64,000 nucleotides of DNA from Liolophura sinensis (lineage: Eukaryota; Mollusca; Polyplacophora; Chitonida; Chitonidae), in contig NC_088304.1 in assembly GCF_032854445.1 (NCBI RefSeq), positions 62,001 through 126,000 of the forward strand, given 5' to 3'. How positions within the stretch are numbered: the first letter of the stretch is position 1; each line of letters opens with the position of its first letter. The notes under the pieces are model-generated. The model saw nothing but the letters and a program-made list of their open reading frames with translations, was not told where the DNA came from and did not search any database. Of the stretch, positions 21,057 to 34,076 are shown piece by piece. A program made the position numbers and the translations under genes.

Positions 21057-23501
21057 GTAAGTGTCAAAGAAATCCGTACGGAGACGACTTTTTGCCTACT
21101 CTTAAAGCAAACGAGAGTTGTAAAACAACCCATTTCTTACAAAACATTTTTTTTGTCCTAACACCATTTTCACAGTTTTTTAAAGGCTACAAAAATCGAA
21201 ATGGTACATTGCTTTGTTTGTTCTTAAACGCATTGAATGACTTAATTATTCCCTTTGAAGGAATAACGAGTCAAGTAACAACAATTAATTACCTTGTTAA
21301 TATTCCCTTTATGAATGAAGTCCCCTTTGAGATATGCTTAATATCCGTCTAAGGTGTACAATATGTTATTGTGCCGTGCATCTGAGATTTATTTGAGGAA
21401 CTATGAGTATTAATTCTTCATCTGAAGTTACAATTTAAGTACACATTAGTTGATGTATACAATCGCGAGACTGTATCATAAAGTGGATGCCTGAAGTCTT
21501 GCGGTAGGTATAGCTGAGTCATATTCATAGAATGAGAGCAAATATGCCTTCATGTTATTTGCTCTCAGTTTTATTTTCATAGAAATTAATTAGACAACAT
21601 TTAATACAGGGTGACTACATATACATCAGAAGTGTACTTTTTTGTAGCCTGTATTCCTGTCGTCTGTAGATGTGTTATTCTTTGTCTAAATTTCTGCAGG
21701 TAATAAACCTGCTGCCTGGCTTTACACATTCTGGTCTATGACATCTAGATCTTTCCAGGTGCCTGTACAAACATCGATAGATTTGCCCCCCCCCCCTCCC
21801 AGAAAAAGCGTAAAATAAATGACTGGACAGGGTTGTTTTCAAATAATAACAAGTATAAGTCTTGAATTTTTCCAAAACACATTATCTGTTACAGTTTGGA
21901 AACGCGTCCTGATTTGGAAGCGCGTCACATATTTACAACAGTGAACATTCTTGTATGTTTATCGGATTTTACACTAAATATATACACAAAGTCATTCTTC
22001 CCAGACTATTTGTGTTTATTGAAAATATCAACAACATTAATATTTGAAAAATTTACGTCTTTATTTGTAATAACTGCACCTCCTTAGTTACTAAACATAG
22101 ATTTTTTGCGCAAAACTGTAACAGAGAAGATGTTTACAAGGGAACACTTTTTTGTACAAAAAAAATGCATTATTTTCTGTGATATATCAGTGTGTGCCAA
22201 ATTAAAGACAACTCAATATGGTGGCAAAAAGGTTTTGTTTTATTTAAAATTTAGCGCATTTCGATCAAAACAGTTTTGATTTCGTAACGACAGTCTAATA
22301 AATAATAATTTGCATCGCTGGATATTCCCCCCTAATTCTGCTTAAGCCATCGTGCTAGGGGACTTTATGCTTTTACAGTTAGAATAAAACATTAACTGAG
22401 GTAAATTTCCAAGAGGCCAAATTTCAGCGGTTACGTGTGACCATTTGCTAGCGATCACATTGTCATCGCTGCTCTGTTTTTACTTTCTATGGTGTACGTC
22501 CTTAATCATATTTTACTCTCAAAGACATACTAAAGTTTTTGTAACTTTTGACCGTTTAGACTGAAGCAAAATGTCATATGTAATGTCATATTTTGTAACT
22601 TTCTCAGTGGTTGACATCATCACTTATTCAAAAACTCTTTTTTTCAAGAAGTTGCTGAGGTGTATGTAAACATAGCTAATATATGCACGTACATAAGTTA
22701 TGGTACCCCTGAAATAATTTGAATAATGTGGACACAATCAGTGCTTCAAGCTGAGGTGTATACCCATCTATACCTCATTTACATTACCTCTGTAGATCTT
22801 ATACCACTAAGAGTAGCACAGTTGGTAGAGCGACCGCCTCGGGAGCGGTAGATCCAGGATCAATCCTGGGTCGAGTCACACCTGAGACCTTGCACGAAGA
22901 AGTTGTAGCTTCCTCGCTTGGCGTTCAGCATGAAGGGGATAGTGCAATGACTGGTTGACTCGTATCAGTATAATATCTCGGGCGGGGCAGCTTACTTGCT
23001 TTCGATAAGTCGTCTCAGGGAAGCAGCACTAGATAAAAAAGCGGTGGAAATCCGTCCTGCAACAAGTAGGTACATTACATAGACCCTAAGGATTCCTTCG
23101 TCGTCATTTGACAGAAAAATTGTGGAGTACGACGTTAAACCCCATGCATTCACTCGCTCACTTAAGTGTTGTGGGTCTCGTAAAGACAGTGTGGAAGGCA
23201 TGAAAATGTCATTTTTCTTCTTTGTGGTTGTACGAGGTAAAGTCTGTAACGTCTGTGCGTTCTTCCATGAAAGGATGAAAACAATTTTTCCACCGCTTTA
23301 CCGTACGTGTTTTTTCCCTGTCCCCAGCAGATAATCTGGTAAATAAATAGTTCCGTACTTCATGCTGACAACTTCCTTTAAAATTTCATGCATGTTTGTC
23401 TTGTCTTTTTGTATAATTGATAAAAGGAAAAGAATACCAAAAGATAATTTTATTTTTGTTACGAACTTAAGTTATTTGTGCTTTTTCTTTTGCACTTCCA
23501 G
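21057..23501 (+). other. Intron 1
   Basis: A 2.4-kb intron. It contains a C-rich run (21785-21800), one copy of a dispersed repeat (about 22360-22500) and a full tRNA-derived SINE (22806-23170). No exon seen. Confidence 0.6.
22806..23170 (+). mobile_element. tRNA-derived SINE, second family
   Basis: The head resembles tRNA-Pro: an A-box-like AGCACAGTTGGTAGAGCG, anticodon arm ACCGC-CTCGGGA-GCGGT and T arm CCAGGATCAATCCTGG. The tail is CGTCGTCATTTGACAGAAAAA followed by TACGACGTTAAACC and (CATTCACTCA)-like repeats. Related copies are at 24352-24746 (minus), 25088-25430 (plus) and 28602-28765 (plus). Confidence 0.8.
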
Positions 23502-23597
23502 CCAGAATGTTTGTAGACACACCAGAATCGAGAGGTACACGGCCAGGGTGAGCTATTATGCAAGTTGCGGATGGTGGAGTAGATGTACACGTTACAG
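23502..23597 (+). CDS. EMI-EGF gene exon 2: EMI domain, first half
   Basis: The acceptor is CTTTTGCACTTCCAG and the donor AG|GTTAGTG; 96 nt, phase 2 to phase 2. After the joined Gly it reads QNVCRHTRIERYTARVSYYA then SCGWWSRCTRY. The spacing of Cys with WW, CTRY and the aromatic SYY is the EMI-domain pattern (EMILIN, MEGF10-type proteins), where it lies just after the signal peptide, as here. EMI domains mediate multimerisation in matrix proteins. Confidence 0.8.
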
Positions 23598-24351
23598 GTT
23601 AGTGAAAGAGCACTGAGACCAGGGTCCGATTCTTCAAAGGCATTTCTCATTTAACTTAAAGTATGATTTCAGAGCATATATTTGAGTCATGAAAGTAAAC
23701 ATTTTGACCCCCTTTACCGGAAGATAAACTCGTAAAAAAGTATAAATTTCAAAACTTGAGAACTGTGAGGATTGAAAATTTCTGTTTAAAGGGAAACTGG
23801 GAGGAAATATTAAAATGATAGAAAGAAAATCCTAATGCAAAATCCGATGAATAACATCATTTAAGTCCTAAAACCGAAAACTCCCGAGAAACGCAGTTTG
23901 CGTTAACATTTTCCTGGTGCTATATGGCAATATTCGTTATGTGGCGTTGAATGAGCTCGACATGACGTCGAGGAGTGCATTTATGGAAAAAACGTTTCAA
24001 AGTACAGCGTCATTTGTTGGTACACGCCATGGATGAGTGAATCTATGCGTCGAAACAAATTCATATACCAGCTGTTAACAAATAAGGACGTTTCAGGTCA
24101 ATGATCGCAAGGCCAATTACCAAAATGACGTTTACAACAAACTACCTAAAAACTAAGAAAATATATTAAATACGAAAATAAGATGGAATCATACAACAGC
24201 ATCGCTTTAATTGCAACTGTTCATATATCCAATGCGGCGACCTATTTCAACATGATTATATACTACCCCAAGCTGCAGTTTAAGAGGAATTAGATGCAGT
24301 TATGAAGCAGAGTGCCGGAGATTCTGGACACCTGTGTCCATATTTACTTAA

Positions 24352-24746
24352 AGTGAGTGAGAGAGTGAGTGCTTTGGGTTTAACGTCGTACTTTTAACGG
24401 GGCAGGAAGTTCAAACGAACCACCTTACAAGTCACTGACGAACTTTTCTGCGTGTGAGTGGCTGAGTGAGTGTTTAGACTGCATGTAATATGCCTCCTTG
24501 TTGCAGAACGGATTTCCATCGCTCTTTTATCCAGTGCTGCTTCACTGAGACGACTTACCGAGGGCAAGTAAGCCGGCCCGAACGAGGCATTAAACTGATA
24601 CGGGTCAACCAGTCGTTGCAGTATCCCATTACACTTAACGCCAAGCGAGGATTTTACAACTTCCCCTTTTATTGTCCTAGGTGTGACTCGACCGAGGATT
24701 GATCGTGGATCTATCGCCCCCTAAGCAAACGCTCTACCAACTTATT
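24352..24746 (-). mobile_element. tRNA-derived SINE, second family (inverted)
   Basis: Reverse complement of the 22806 family: it begins with GAGTGAGTGCTTTGGGTTTAAC and ends with the tRNA-like head (GATCTATCGCCCCCTAAGC). Confidence 0.7.
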
Positions 24747-25087
24747 TACTGAGAAGAGAATTATATTCATTGTAAAACTTAAAAAAAACTTAAAATGAAG
24801 GCCTTGATGGAATAACCTTGACACAATTTCTTGCAGTCATAACTTGTGCCGTTGATTGAAATCATCATATACCACACAGTATCTAACAATAGCTACAAGG
24901 CAAGATTTGCACACGCCATTTATTCCATCAGTTCAAGAGTCACGTCACAAAAGTGCAACCGACAGAAAATTTTTCCGTTCATATCTTCCTCTGAAACGCT
25001 CAATATCGAATTTCCCCGCAATTTTTTACTTATTAAGGAAAGCAGGTCAGACTATCCCTATCATTATTACTCCATTTTTCGATACCA

Positions 25088-25430
25088 TGCAGTCGGCCTT
25101 ATGGCTAGAGCGTTCTCCTTGAACTCGGGAGATCTGGGATCAAACCCAAAGTCGGGTCATACCAAAGATGTTTAAAATGGTACTTGCTGCTGTCTCGCAT
25201 GGCGTTCCGCGGATAGAGCAAGGGCTCATTGGCTAGGTGTCAGTATAATGTGACTGGTTGGAATGTCATATTTGCTGTCTTCGCCATGACACTTCAGTGG
25301 CGCTATGGGATCCGCCACAAGAAGACTCTTTATATGTGCACACCCCTAATGACTTCTCGTCGTCATTTGACTGAAAAATGGTATGGACTACTTTAAACTC
25401 CCAAGCATACATACATACGAACATATATAC
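25088..25430 (+). mobile_element. tRNA-derived SINE, second family
   Basis: The head is GGCCTTATGGCTAGAGCG with a T-arm-like GGGATCAAACCC; the tail is CGTCGTCATTTGACTGAAAAA followed by a (CATA)n end. Confidence 0.75.
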
Positions 25431-25964
25431 ATACTAAAGTAGCCGTTTAAGCCAGGAGTAGTTTTGTGTAGGTAGAACTAGAATGACATGAGACTGAACT
25501 GCAACAATGACAGTGTGTGCAGTTCAAGGATTGTCTTTTCACACGAAACACACGTCTGTGCTCTAATAATACCCCAAGCAACAGGCGGCCTCTATAAAAC
25601 CAGACATGATGTTTAAGTACATGGAGATCACCACTAACAGATAGGATAGCATCTACAGTACTGACAAAGTAAATACTTCAATGACTGGGCGTTGAACTAG
25701 GAACAGTGTGCCGCCAACCCTTTATGACACTCTGCTGACATGAATTTTTTTATTCTAAGTAAACATTATAAAAACAGGGTTATTGTGTTCATAAAGTATT
25801 AAGGTCGTTACTGTGTTTCGTGCGAACGACGTTAACACTGGTAGTTGTGGGATATTTCAGACAATTAGGATATAGTGTTTATTAAAAAAAACAAACGTCA
25901 GCCTTAAAGGAGGGATCTCCTAATTGTTGGATATTATTACAAGCTAACATGGACGCTACACTTC

Positions 25965-26690
25965 CTAGCTTCTCTGTTTTCTGTTTAACATGAAGATCTT
26001 AAAGTTCCTCACTTTCTGTTTGACGAGGAGTTTCTAAGCCCCCTTTTTCCTCTGCCAAGACGATTCTAAGTTTCCCTTTTCTGCCAGCATGATGTTTACA
26101 AACTACTTGTTGCTGTTCTTCTATTTCACAAGACGTTTCCAAGCTTATGTTTTTCCTGTTTGACAAGCATTTTCTAAGCTGCTTGTTTTCTGACTTGACA
26201 ATAAATTTTCAGCCCCTCTTTTCCGTTTGTAGAGGTTTTTAAGATCCTCTTTTTCTTGGAGAAGATAAGTTTGCAAGCTTCTCTGTTTCCGTTTAACAAC
26301 GGGTTTATGAGTATCTCTTTTTGTTTGTTTGATGAGAAGTTTTCAAGTTACTGTGCTTCCGATTGACGAGAAGTTTTTAAGCTGCTGCCTTCCCGTGTGT
26401 CTACAAGTTCCTAAGCTACTGTTCTTCTCTTTGACAAGACATTTCTCATCTCTTCGTTTTCTGTTTCGCAAGACGTTTCTGGGTTGCTCTTTTTCTATTT
26501 GACAAGAAATTGATGGGCTCCTATAATGTTATACGACAGGAATTTCTAAACCGAATTCAGTTTCTATAAGTACATCTTCTTCTGTTTGACCAGAGGACTC
26601 TACGCTCCCTTTGTCCCGTCTGATGATACGTTTCGGAGCTTTTCTGTTTGAGTTTTGCTAGGCGTTTATAAGCTCTGTTTCTTTTTTATC
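25965..26690 (+). repeat. Degenerate minisatellite, about 47-bp unit
   Basis: About fifteen diverged copies of a unit resembling CTGTTTGACAAGAAGTTTCT followed by AAGCTCCTCTTTTTC. Related units reappear around 27025-27230. Confidence 0.75.
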
Positions 26691-27697
26691 TGAAATTCAT
26701 ATCTAGCAGCGCTGGCGAAATTAGATTTCAATGAACACCTATTCCTAGCTCAATTAGAAAACAACTGATCTCATTGGTACTAAGCTTTTCTAGCTCTACT
26801 TTAAAAGCAGTCAGGGCGGGATGGATGCAGATTAACATTAAATCTAGTTTCCTGCAAGTTAATACAGACAGTGTTTGCGTGATCGAACATAGGAGTGATT
26901 TTTTGGTCATTTCAATATCATGTATTTTCACTTGTGTCTCAACACGTCTACACGTATCAAACGTGAAACCTAGGGTCCTGTTCACGTATCTGGTGTGAAG
27001 TGTGATGTAATTTCAAAGATCATCTAGTCTTTCTGACGTTTACCTCTAATGCAGCTGGATGTTACAGTTAATAAACCTGTCTTCTTTCTTGCCATGCAAG
27101 TTAGAAGCTCCTGTATAATCTTATTTGATATAAATCTACTGGACTTTTTATGTCTCTCTTTCAAATATGATCTCAAAGTTCCTACATGCTGTTTGACGTG
27201 GCAAGGATCCTCATTTTCCTGTTTTACATAAATCTATGCGTGGATACAGACATTTGTAAACAAGCCGTCATTCAATAAGGACGTTCCAAATCAATAATCA
27301 CAACGGCAAAAACGTCGCATACCACAAACCACCAAAGAACTAAGAAAGTGTATAATGTAGGAAAATAGGAAGGAATCATGCAAAGAGAAGCAGTAAACAC
27401 TTTTCATGGATGTTGAAAAGACGCAAGATATGTTCTAGAGGACTGAGTGAAATCAGTATTCAGATCGTGTCCCATGCTAGAATATAAGTTTGTCGATAAC
27501 AAAATATGTATCACATGTCTCTCGCGATGAATATATTGCTCCTAGACCCGGGTTAAGCGGAATTAGACACAATCATGAAAAGCATCATAAAGTCCTGGAA
27601 CATCCCTAATGAATGAACTAATTGGGCTTAACATTTTCCATATCATAAGATGAGGTTGGATTCAATATATTGCCATATATTATTGCTAAATTCGTAG

Positions 27698-27780
27698 GTA
27701 CGTAGTTCGTACCAGAACAGCCGTGGACTATAGTTGTTGCTCAGGATGGAACAGTGCTGACAACATTCATTGTAAAAGAG
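27698..27780 (+). CDS. EMI-EGF gene exon 3: EMI domain, second half
   Basis: The exon is 83 nt. The acceptor is TTGCTAAATTCGTAG and the donor AAAAGAG|GTAAG, phase 2 to phase 1. It reads RTRTAVDYSCCSGWNSADN ending CKR. The CCxGW motif is the canonical end of an EMI domain. Its phase 1 end fits the first EGF exon at 29078 exactly. The acceptor has a weak pyrimidine tract. Confidence 0.75.
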
Positions 27781-29077
27781 GTAAGATTTTATTTTTATAC
27801 GCCAAATACACAGATGACGATGTGTCGGGACTCATATTTGTCCATTTTTGCGGTTGTCATGGAAACCAGAAAACTACTTTCCTTATACATGTATATACTG
27901 TATAAATACATATTGTTTCATGCTCGGGCTATAACTCCAACAGTTTTCCTCATATAGTTTTACTTTTTATGGAAAACCTATGACGATGTGTCACGACTCA
28001 CATTTGTCCATATTCGCGGCTGTCATGGTAACCAGGTAGCCATTTTCCATATATATACTATGAACATAGACATGATTTTCTCCGGGCTACAAACTCAACT
28101 GTTTTCCGCATGAAGTTTTCCTATTTTGTGAACACAATTGTCCTCTTGCGTGGTTATCAAGGTAACCACATACCTATCATCAACACCCTTCAATATTCCC
28201 CTCAGAGTTTATAGTTACCAAAATCCTGCTGATATTCTATAATACATTTCAAACAAATGGATTTGTTGGGACGCATGTTGTGTTCATCTGAACTCTTGTT
28301 TATAATGTAATTTAATTTTATTCGTAAAGTAATTTAATTAAGAGTGCTAGTGGGTCGGTTATTTGATTTGCCTCCTCCTCTTTCCATAATATCTTTGGGA
28401 GCAGATTGATATAAAATTGAAGACGACTGTATGCCCTCACCAAAAATATAAAATCAAGCAATCGTCGTTTGAAACCATTCTGTTACGTCTGGAAATACCA
28501 CTGGTGGGAGACTCTACTTGGAGGGGAAAACTGTCTCCATGAAAAAAGAATCTTTTTTGTCTGAACAGCTGATAATCAACCAATAATAAATGGTTCACTT
28601 GTTTTCGGTAAGTCGTCTCTGTGACGCAGCACTAGATGAAAGAGCGGTGGAAATCAGTCATGCAACAATGAGGCATATTTCCTGCACTGATAAGGACTCC
28701 TTCGTCGTCATATGACTGAAAAATGGTTCAATTTGACGTGAAAGCACTCACTCAATCACACACTCGTAAAAAAGTTCGTCAGTGACTTGTCAGGTAGGTG
28801 GTTCGAGCTTTCTGTCCCATTAAACCTGACTGCCATCGTGTGTGTAAAAATTCTGGATTATGGTGTTAAACAGTAGATATATAAATGATGGATTTTGGTG
28901 TTAAACAGCAGATATACAAATGCTGGATTATGGTCTTAAACAGGCGATATATAAATGCTGGATTATGGTGTTAAACAGCGGATATATAGAAAAGTGGTTT
29001 TGTGATATGACTGTGTAGCTTAACCTTATTATGCAAAGCCATATGCAAAATTTTTTTTTCTTTGTTACCGTTACCAG
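27781..29077 (+). other. Intron 3
   Basis: It contains the first copy of a 220-bp direct repeat (28373-28592), a SINE 3' part (28602-28765), another SINE tail (about 28768-28870) and about four copies of a 33-bp unit containing CTGGATTATGGTGTTAAACA (28851-28990). Confidence 0.6.
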
Positions 29078-29548
29078 CGATGTGTACTGGATCCGCCCCA
29101 GGAACTTGTCCAAACGGAGGTGTTTGCGTCCGGCCCACAGTTTGCTCATGCAGGAGGGGATTTGGCCAGCCTAAATGTGTAGGTGAGGTAATTGTAAAAC
29201 AAGAAAGTATAATTAAGACTTAAACAAGAAGTAAGCAAATAATGGACTAGAGTATGACTAGAGTGTGCTCGATGTCAGTAAATGGTCGACGCGATATCGA
29301 TCCGTCTGTTGTTATTCATACATTTTTCTCCTCCTCTTTCCATAATATCTTTGGGAGCAGATCGATATAAAATTGAAGACGACTGTATGCCCTCACCAAA
29401 AATATAAAATCAAGCAATCGTCGTTTGAAACCATTCTGTTACGTCTGGAAGTACCACTGGTGGGAGACTCTACTTGGAGGGGAAAACTGTCTCCATGAAA
29501 AAAGGAGCTTTTTTGTCTGAGCAGCTGATAATCAACCAATAATAAATT
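28373..29548 (+). repeat. 220-bp direct repeat flanking an EGF exon
   Basis: Bases 28373-28592 and 29328-29548 are about 97% identical and in the same orientation, one on each side of the EGF exon at 29078-29182. The unit contains TCCATAATATCTTTGGGAGC and ends in CCAATAATAAAT. Confidence 0.9.
29078..29182 (+). CDS. EMI-EGF gene: EGF exon (105 nt)
   Basis: Phase 1-1 exon between TTACCAG and G|GTGAGG. The reading GTCPNGGVCVRPTVCSCRRG gives the EGF pattern CxNGGxC-CxCxxGF, with six Cys in all. It lacks the calcium-binding DxNEC start. It is the first module after the EMI domain. Confidence 0.85.
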   Translation, partial: RCVLDPPQELVQTEVFASGPQFAHAGGDLASLNV

Positions 29549-31352
29549 GTCAGACACTTGTTGTTTATCACATGTGATGAAAACAAAGCATTTTGACTAT
29601 TTCTAAATAAACTGCAATTACTGCTTAGTGGTAAGATGCATTAAGCCACGTTGCTAGGGAGCGAACCCGTTGCTACTTTCTAAGGATTTGTCTGAACATT
29701 TAGCATGATACACTAAGTGAGGTAAAATGACAACAGGCCAGATTTCACAGGTTACACCTGACCATTCGCAAAATATCACACTATTACTGTTGTTGGTACT
29801 CTAGTTTCATCCTTCATACTGTAGTATTTTATATTATATTACGTAAACCAGAGTTTTGCGGTTTACCTAAGTATCCAGAGGGCTGGTCCCGGTTTCATGT
29901 GTTTGCACCATTTTTACGGAAATTTGAGTATTTTTAGTCAGTGACATCTCACAAACTGCAATTGTCTCCACTAAACATTGTTTACCAAATTCGGCTTTAT
30001 CCATTGTTAGAGATTGTATAACTTGCTAGTTTTCCACCAATTACCTGAACAGTAGGAATGAAATCCTACTTGAAGTATACTTAAAAGAGACCATATTTCA
30101 CCTGTTACGTATCATCATTTGCCAATTATCACCCTGTTCTCGCTGCTCTGGTTTCCCCGTCCTATAGCCTTTATATTGACTGTAGATTATGTTACATCAG
30201 TTGCAACTATTTTCAGCGCAGCAGAATGTGGAGAAACATCTTCTGCCTCGTAAATGTCGAGAGATCTTTAGTGAGGGTTTCACTTTAATTTAAGTGAATG
30301 GATTAAATTAAACTTATTCTGCGGTTTCCACATTAGTTTAAAAAAGTCAAATCTTAACTTAAAGGTAGGTATCCAACTATCTGGCGCGATTTTCTGAGGT
30401 CACACCTATTAAGAGCTTCTTCCTAAAACGCGCGTTTTAAATGGTACAGTGACGTCAATGGAGTTAATCAAGTCCGGCATTGTTCCATTAATCGCTACAG
30501 ATGAAGGGGACAATAATGTCTATTTCCCACCTGTTTCCTAACTATTAGTATGTGCTTGACAAAGGATCGTGTTAAAAACTCATGAAAACCCCATCCGATC
30601 CACCTCCCATGGTGCTCTGACAGCGCGTGCCTACATACTTACACATGTAAATAAGCTTGGGTGTCAGTCGGCTCTTGATGGGAAGACTGTATTTGTGTGC
30701 AATGTTTAAAAAAAGCACGAATGGCAAATAAACTAAGCTTTGTTGTTCGTGCTGCTCAAAGTCAAAGCGCCCCGTGCTTCATTTTTTATCTGGAAGATTT
30801 CACACTTCTATGAGCCGTACACCTTACATACTCCTTTAACGAGGTCAAGGTCACTGAAGTTATGGGGATGTCAATCTATGAGTGGAAAGAGACGTTTGTA
30901 TACCAGCTGTCAACCAATAAGGATGTTCCCGGTCCCAATAATAGCAAGGCGAATTCCCAAAACCAAGAACGAAAGAACTAGGAAAGTATATAAAGTACGA
31001 AAATGGGACGGAATCATTCAAAGAGAAGCAGTCAGCGGTTTGCAATGATATGTTCTAGGCGAGTGACTGAAATCAGTATTCAAATCGTGTACCGTGCTAC
31101 AATATAAGTTATCGATAACAAAATATGTATCTCAGTTGGGCTTTGATTGCAACACTTCATATATCTAATTCAACACGATGAATATATAGGCCCTAGCCCC
31201 GGACTAAGCGAAATTAGACTCAGTCATGAGGTAAACTTAACTGTGTGTGCAATGTACGGATGTGACATATGAAAACTGATCTAGCATATTGGTATGTTGG
31301 AAAACTATAATGACCGGTGCATAGAGTGTTAAATTATTTTTTTTTATTCCAG
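29183..31352 (+). other. Intron between EGF exons
   Basis: It holds the second 220-bp repeat copy, two copies of a dispersed repeat (about 29560-29850 and 29920-30200) and a copy of the 370-bp family (30885-31235). No exon seen. Confidence 0.5.
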
Positions 31353-31475
31353 ATATCAATGAATGCTCACTAAACACAGATGGCTGTCAGCAGGTTTGCG
31401 TGAATACCGTCGGGTCGTTCAGATGCAGCTGTAGAGCAGGTTATGGACTTTTGGCTGATAGGAAGAACTGCAAGC
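31353..31475 (+). CDS. EMI-EGF gene: calcium-binding EGF exon (123 nt)
   Basis: Acceptor TTTTATTCCAG and donor AAGC|GTAAG, phase 1-1. It reads [20 protein letters not shown] then [20 protein letters not shown]. DxNEC plus the N-x-x-GSF hydroxylation-type motif mark a cbEGF. Confidence 0.9.
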
Positions 31476-33117
31476 GTAAGTTTAAACAACACCAATAATC
31501 ACCAATTTGAATGGCTTTGTATAAATGTACCATAATCGGATGTTGAACATGTGCAATAGATATGAATGCCCGCTATATGTGAGTAATTATTCCTCTGTAC
31601 CTCAAGAGCATTCAGCCTATAAGGTCATGTGTTTTATAAATAGTAACTTAAAGGCTAGGTCGTAGCCTTGCGTCAAGTATAGTGTTGGAGACATGGCGAT
31701 AGTGTATAGTTGGCTTTCTGTTTACCCCCGTGACTTCCACATGTAGTTAAGTCTGGCATGTGCGAAGTACCAAGTCAAGATTTCTCCACTCCCCGCTCTC
31801 TTACGTCACAAAAATACCTGACCGCCGCCATGTAAACGATATGAACCCCAGTACGATGTCATAGTTATTTATTCATTTGTTTGTTATTTAATGTCACAAT
31901 GAAAGAATTTTGAAATCATAAGATAGCTGTCATTTTTTATGAATGGGGGAAACCGCAATGCGTTGGGTGAACCAAAGACCAAGATACTGTCAAACTCCCC
32001 CACGGGTGAGGAACAGATATGGACACTATAGTCTTAAACAACAAGTGGTCTTCAAGGTCGCACGAACAGTTAGAACTGGGGGTCGAGTCCTAGTTTGGCA
32101 ATTTTAAAATCTGTATATCCGACGAGATCTGTAAGGCAACCTTCATAATACAATGATCTAACCAAGCGATGCTCATTTGATGTCCTGAACTCTGGTAAAT
32201 AAATATATTCCAAACGGGAAAAAGAGTCACTATGGTCAAAAAACATAATTTTGTGTGAGTAAAGATATAGGCCAACTTGTATTAAATAACTCTTATCGTG
32301 AACTAGAGTTGATAATTGTTAGGGTATGCCAATATGTAACATGTGGTAACTAATCTGGAATCATAAGTTTGATAATTAGGCAGTATTACAAGGCTGGAAG
32401 TTATACGTTGTTATGTACCCGTATTTCTTTATTTGATTGTTATATGAGGTGAAGAATATTTTAGAAACTTACACTTGTGGTAAAATGATTTCCCCACTCG
32501 ACAATGTCTCATGCAAAAAAAGATATTTTCGTGTGATTGGAGCAGGCCACTATTTTTCGGTTGTATGACATATACACATCCCAAGCACGCAAAAAGACTT
32601 TTCTCCGTAAATGTTTGGGAGCTTGCTCGTCATATAACAGGTAAGTGGAGTAAAATACAACTGAGAAAGGAATTGGCCTTCCGAAGGTGTCAGCAGTTGT
32701 CAGTCGTATCGATAATCTGTTTCGCTTTTTGAGATGCACAGTGCACTGGGATCAATTCCCAGCCTTGTCATTGCAGATCCTTTTGAACGGAAAATACTAA
32801 GAAATTTTCCATTATCGTATGGAGGCGAAGTAGGAATCCCTTGATTCATTATGTGCGTATTGTTTAGTTAGGTCCATTTTATTGCGCAGAGTTGTACTGG
32901 GTCATGTTGCATAATGTGGTTTAGCCACGTGTAAATCAAACAACAACTTAAAACTAGATACTTTTTTGGCGTTTTGTAACTCAAAGAGCATAGGCATGAA
33001 TTTTGAAACAATGAATACATAATACAAAGCGTTTATAGCAAAATTAACTTTACAGGCCTGAATTTAAATTAATTCACAATTGATTTACTGAGATCTCCTT
33101 CGTTTTTTTTTTCATAG
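31476..33117 (+). other. Intron between EGF exons
   Basis: A 1.6-kb AT-rich intron. I recognise no gene or named repeat in it. Confidence 0.5.
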
Positions 33118-33222
33118 CGGTGTGCAACGGCCTTACCCCGGGTATATGTGCCAATGGGGGAACGTGTGTACGACCTGGCGTTTGTCAATGTCGGACAGGA
33201 TACGCTCTGCCTCGATGTGACG
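33118..33222 (+). CDS. EMI-EGF gene: EGF exon (105 nt)
   Basis: Acceptor TTTTTTCATAG and donor G|GTGAGT, phase 1-1. GICANGGTCVRPGVCQCRTG is the non-calcium EGF type, closely like the exon at 29078. Confidence 0.9.
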
Positions 33223-33261
33223 GTGAGTGTACTTTATAATTGTTCGCTTTAATAGACCAGT

Positions 33262-33365
33262 TTCCAGTTGTGCGTGGGGGTAGGTTTGCCGGCAACTTGT
33301 GTAATTCTGATTGCCGTCGTATAGGTGAAATCTTCTTGAGTACAGCCTAAACCACCAATCAAGTC
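33262..33365 (+). mobile_element. SINE 3' fragment, MetaSINE-like
   Basis: Degenerate tail GCCGTCGTATAGGTGAAATC then TTCTTGAGTACAGCC, ending in an ATCAA tail. Confidence 0.65.
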
Positions 33366-33831
33366 AACAAATATCCATAGGACCTAGTACAGTAAGGCGG
33401 ACAATCGGCTGCAGAGAAATGCGATAAGAAAGTGCAATTTTCAAAATCCCAGCACAGTTTGTAAATTTCCAAACCTGAAGTACAAATCTTGGTCGAATCA
33501 TGTTATATGACCATAAAAGAGATGTTTGTTTCGTATTAACTGGCCAAAAAATACGCTCTCGATAGTAAACGCCAATTTTTCGTTGAAACAAAGGAGATCA
33601 ACGTTAAGCAGAAAAATATCTTTACTGAAAGTTTCATTTGTGCGCGCTATCAAAGTTTCTTTTGTTTAACGTTTGTCTTTATATGTATAAAATAAACGTT
33701 ATAATGTGATATATATCATATTTTGGTATGTCCACTGTGGCAGTCCATGGCTGTATCCAATGTTGTACACATTAGTCCAGGTTTCCAGGTATCTCAGGTT
33801 GGTTGAAGTGAATCCTTATAAAATCAGCCGG

Positions 33832-34076
33832 GGGCCTCCGTGGCCGAAAGGTTTAGCTCGCCAGTGCGGCGCGATGACCAGGAGCCTCCCACCAATGCGA
33901 TCTCTATGAGTTAAAGTCCAGCTCATGTTCGCTTCCTCTCCGGCCGTACGTGGGAAGGTCTTCGTGGGTTACTCCTGGCTCTGCCCGGTTTCCTCCCACC
34001 ATAATGCTGACCGCCGTCACAAAAGCGAAATATTCTTGACTACGGAGTAAAACACCAATCAAGTTAATTAGTTATA
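33832..34076 (+). mobile_element. Full-length SINE, MetaSINE-like
   Basis: The tRNA-like head GGCCTCCGTGGCCGAAAGG has a B-box-like GAGTTAAAGTCC. The Meta-type core (CCTCCCACCATAATGCTGAC) and tail (CGGAGTAAAACACCAATCAA) follow. Confidence 0.85.

Larger units (their letters stand above)
23598..27697 (+). other. Intron 2
   Basis: A 4.1-kb intron with no exon recognised. It holds a dispersed repeat (about 24030-24330), SINEs at 24352-24746 and 25088-25430, a degenerate minisatellite (25965-26690) and the start of another dispersed repeat (27225-27590). Confidence 0.6.

Noticed and set aside
22812-22883. Possible functional tRNA-Pro gene
   Set aside because: The T arm and the 5' acceptor side are degenerate and the sequence continues directly into a SINE body and tail, so it is a SINE head.
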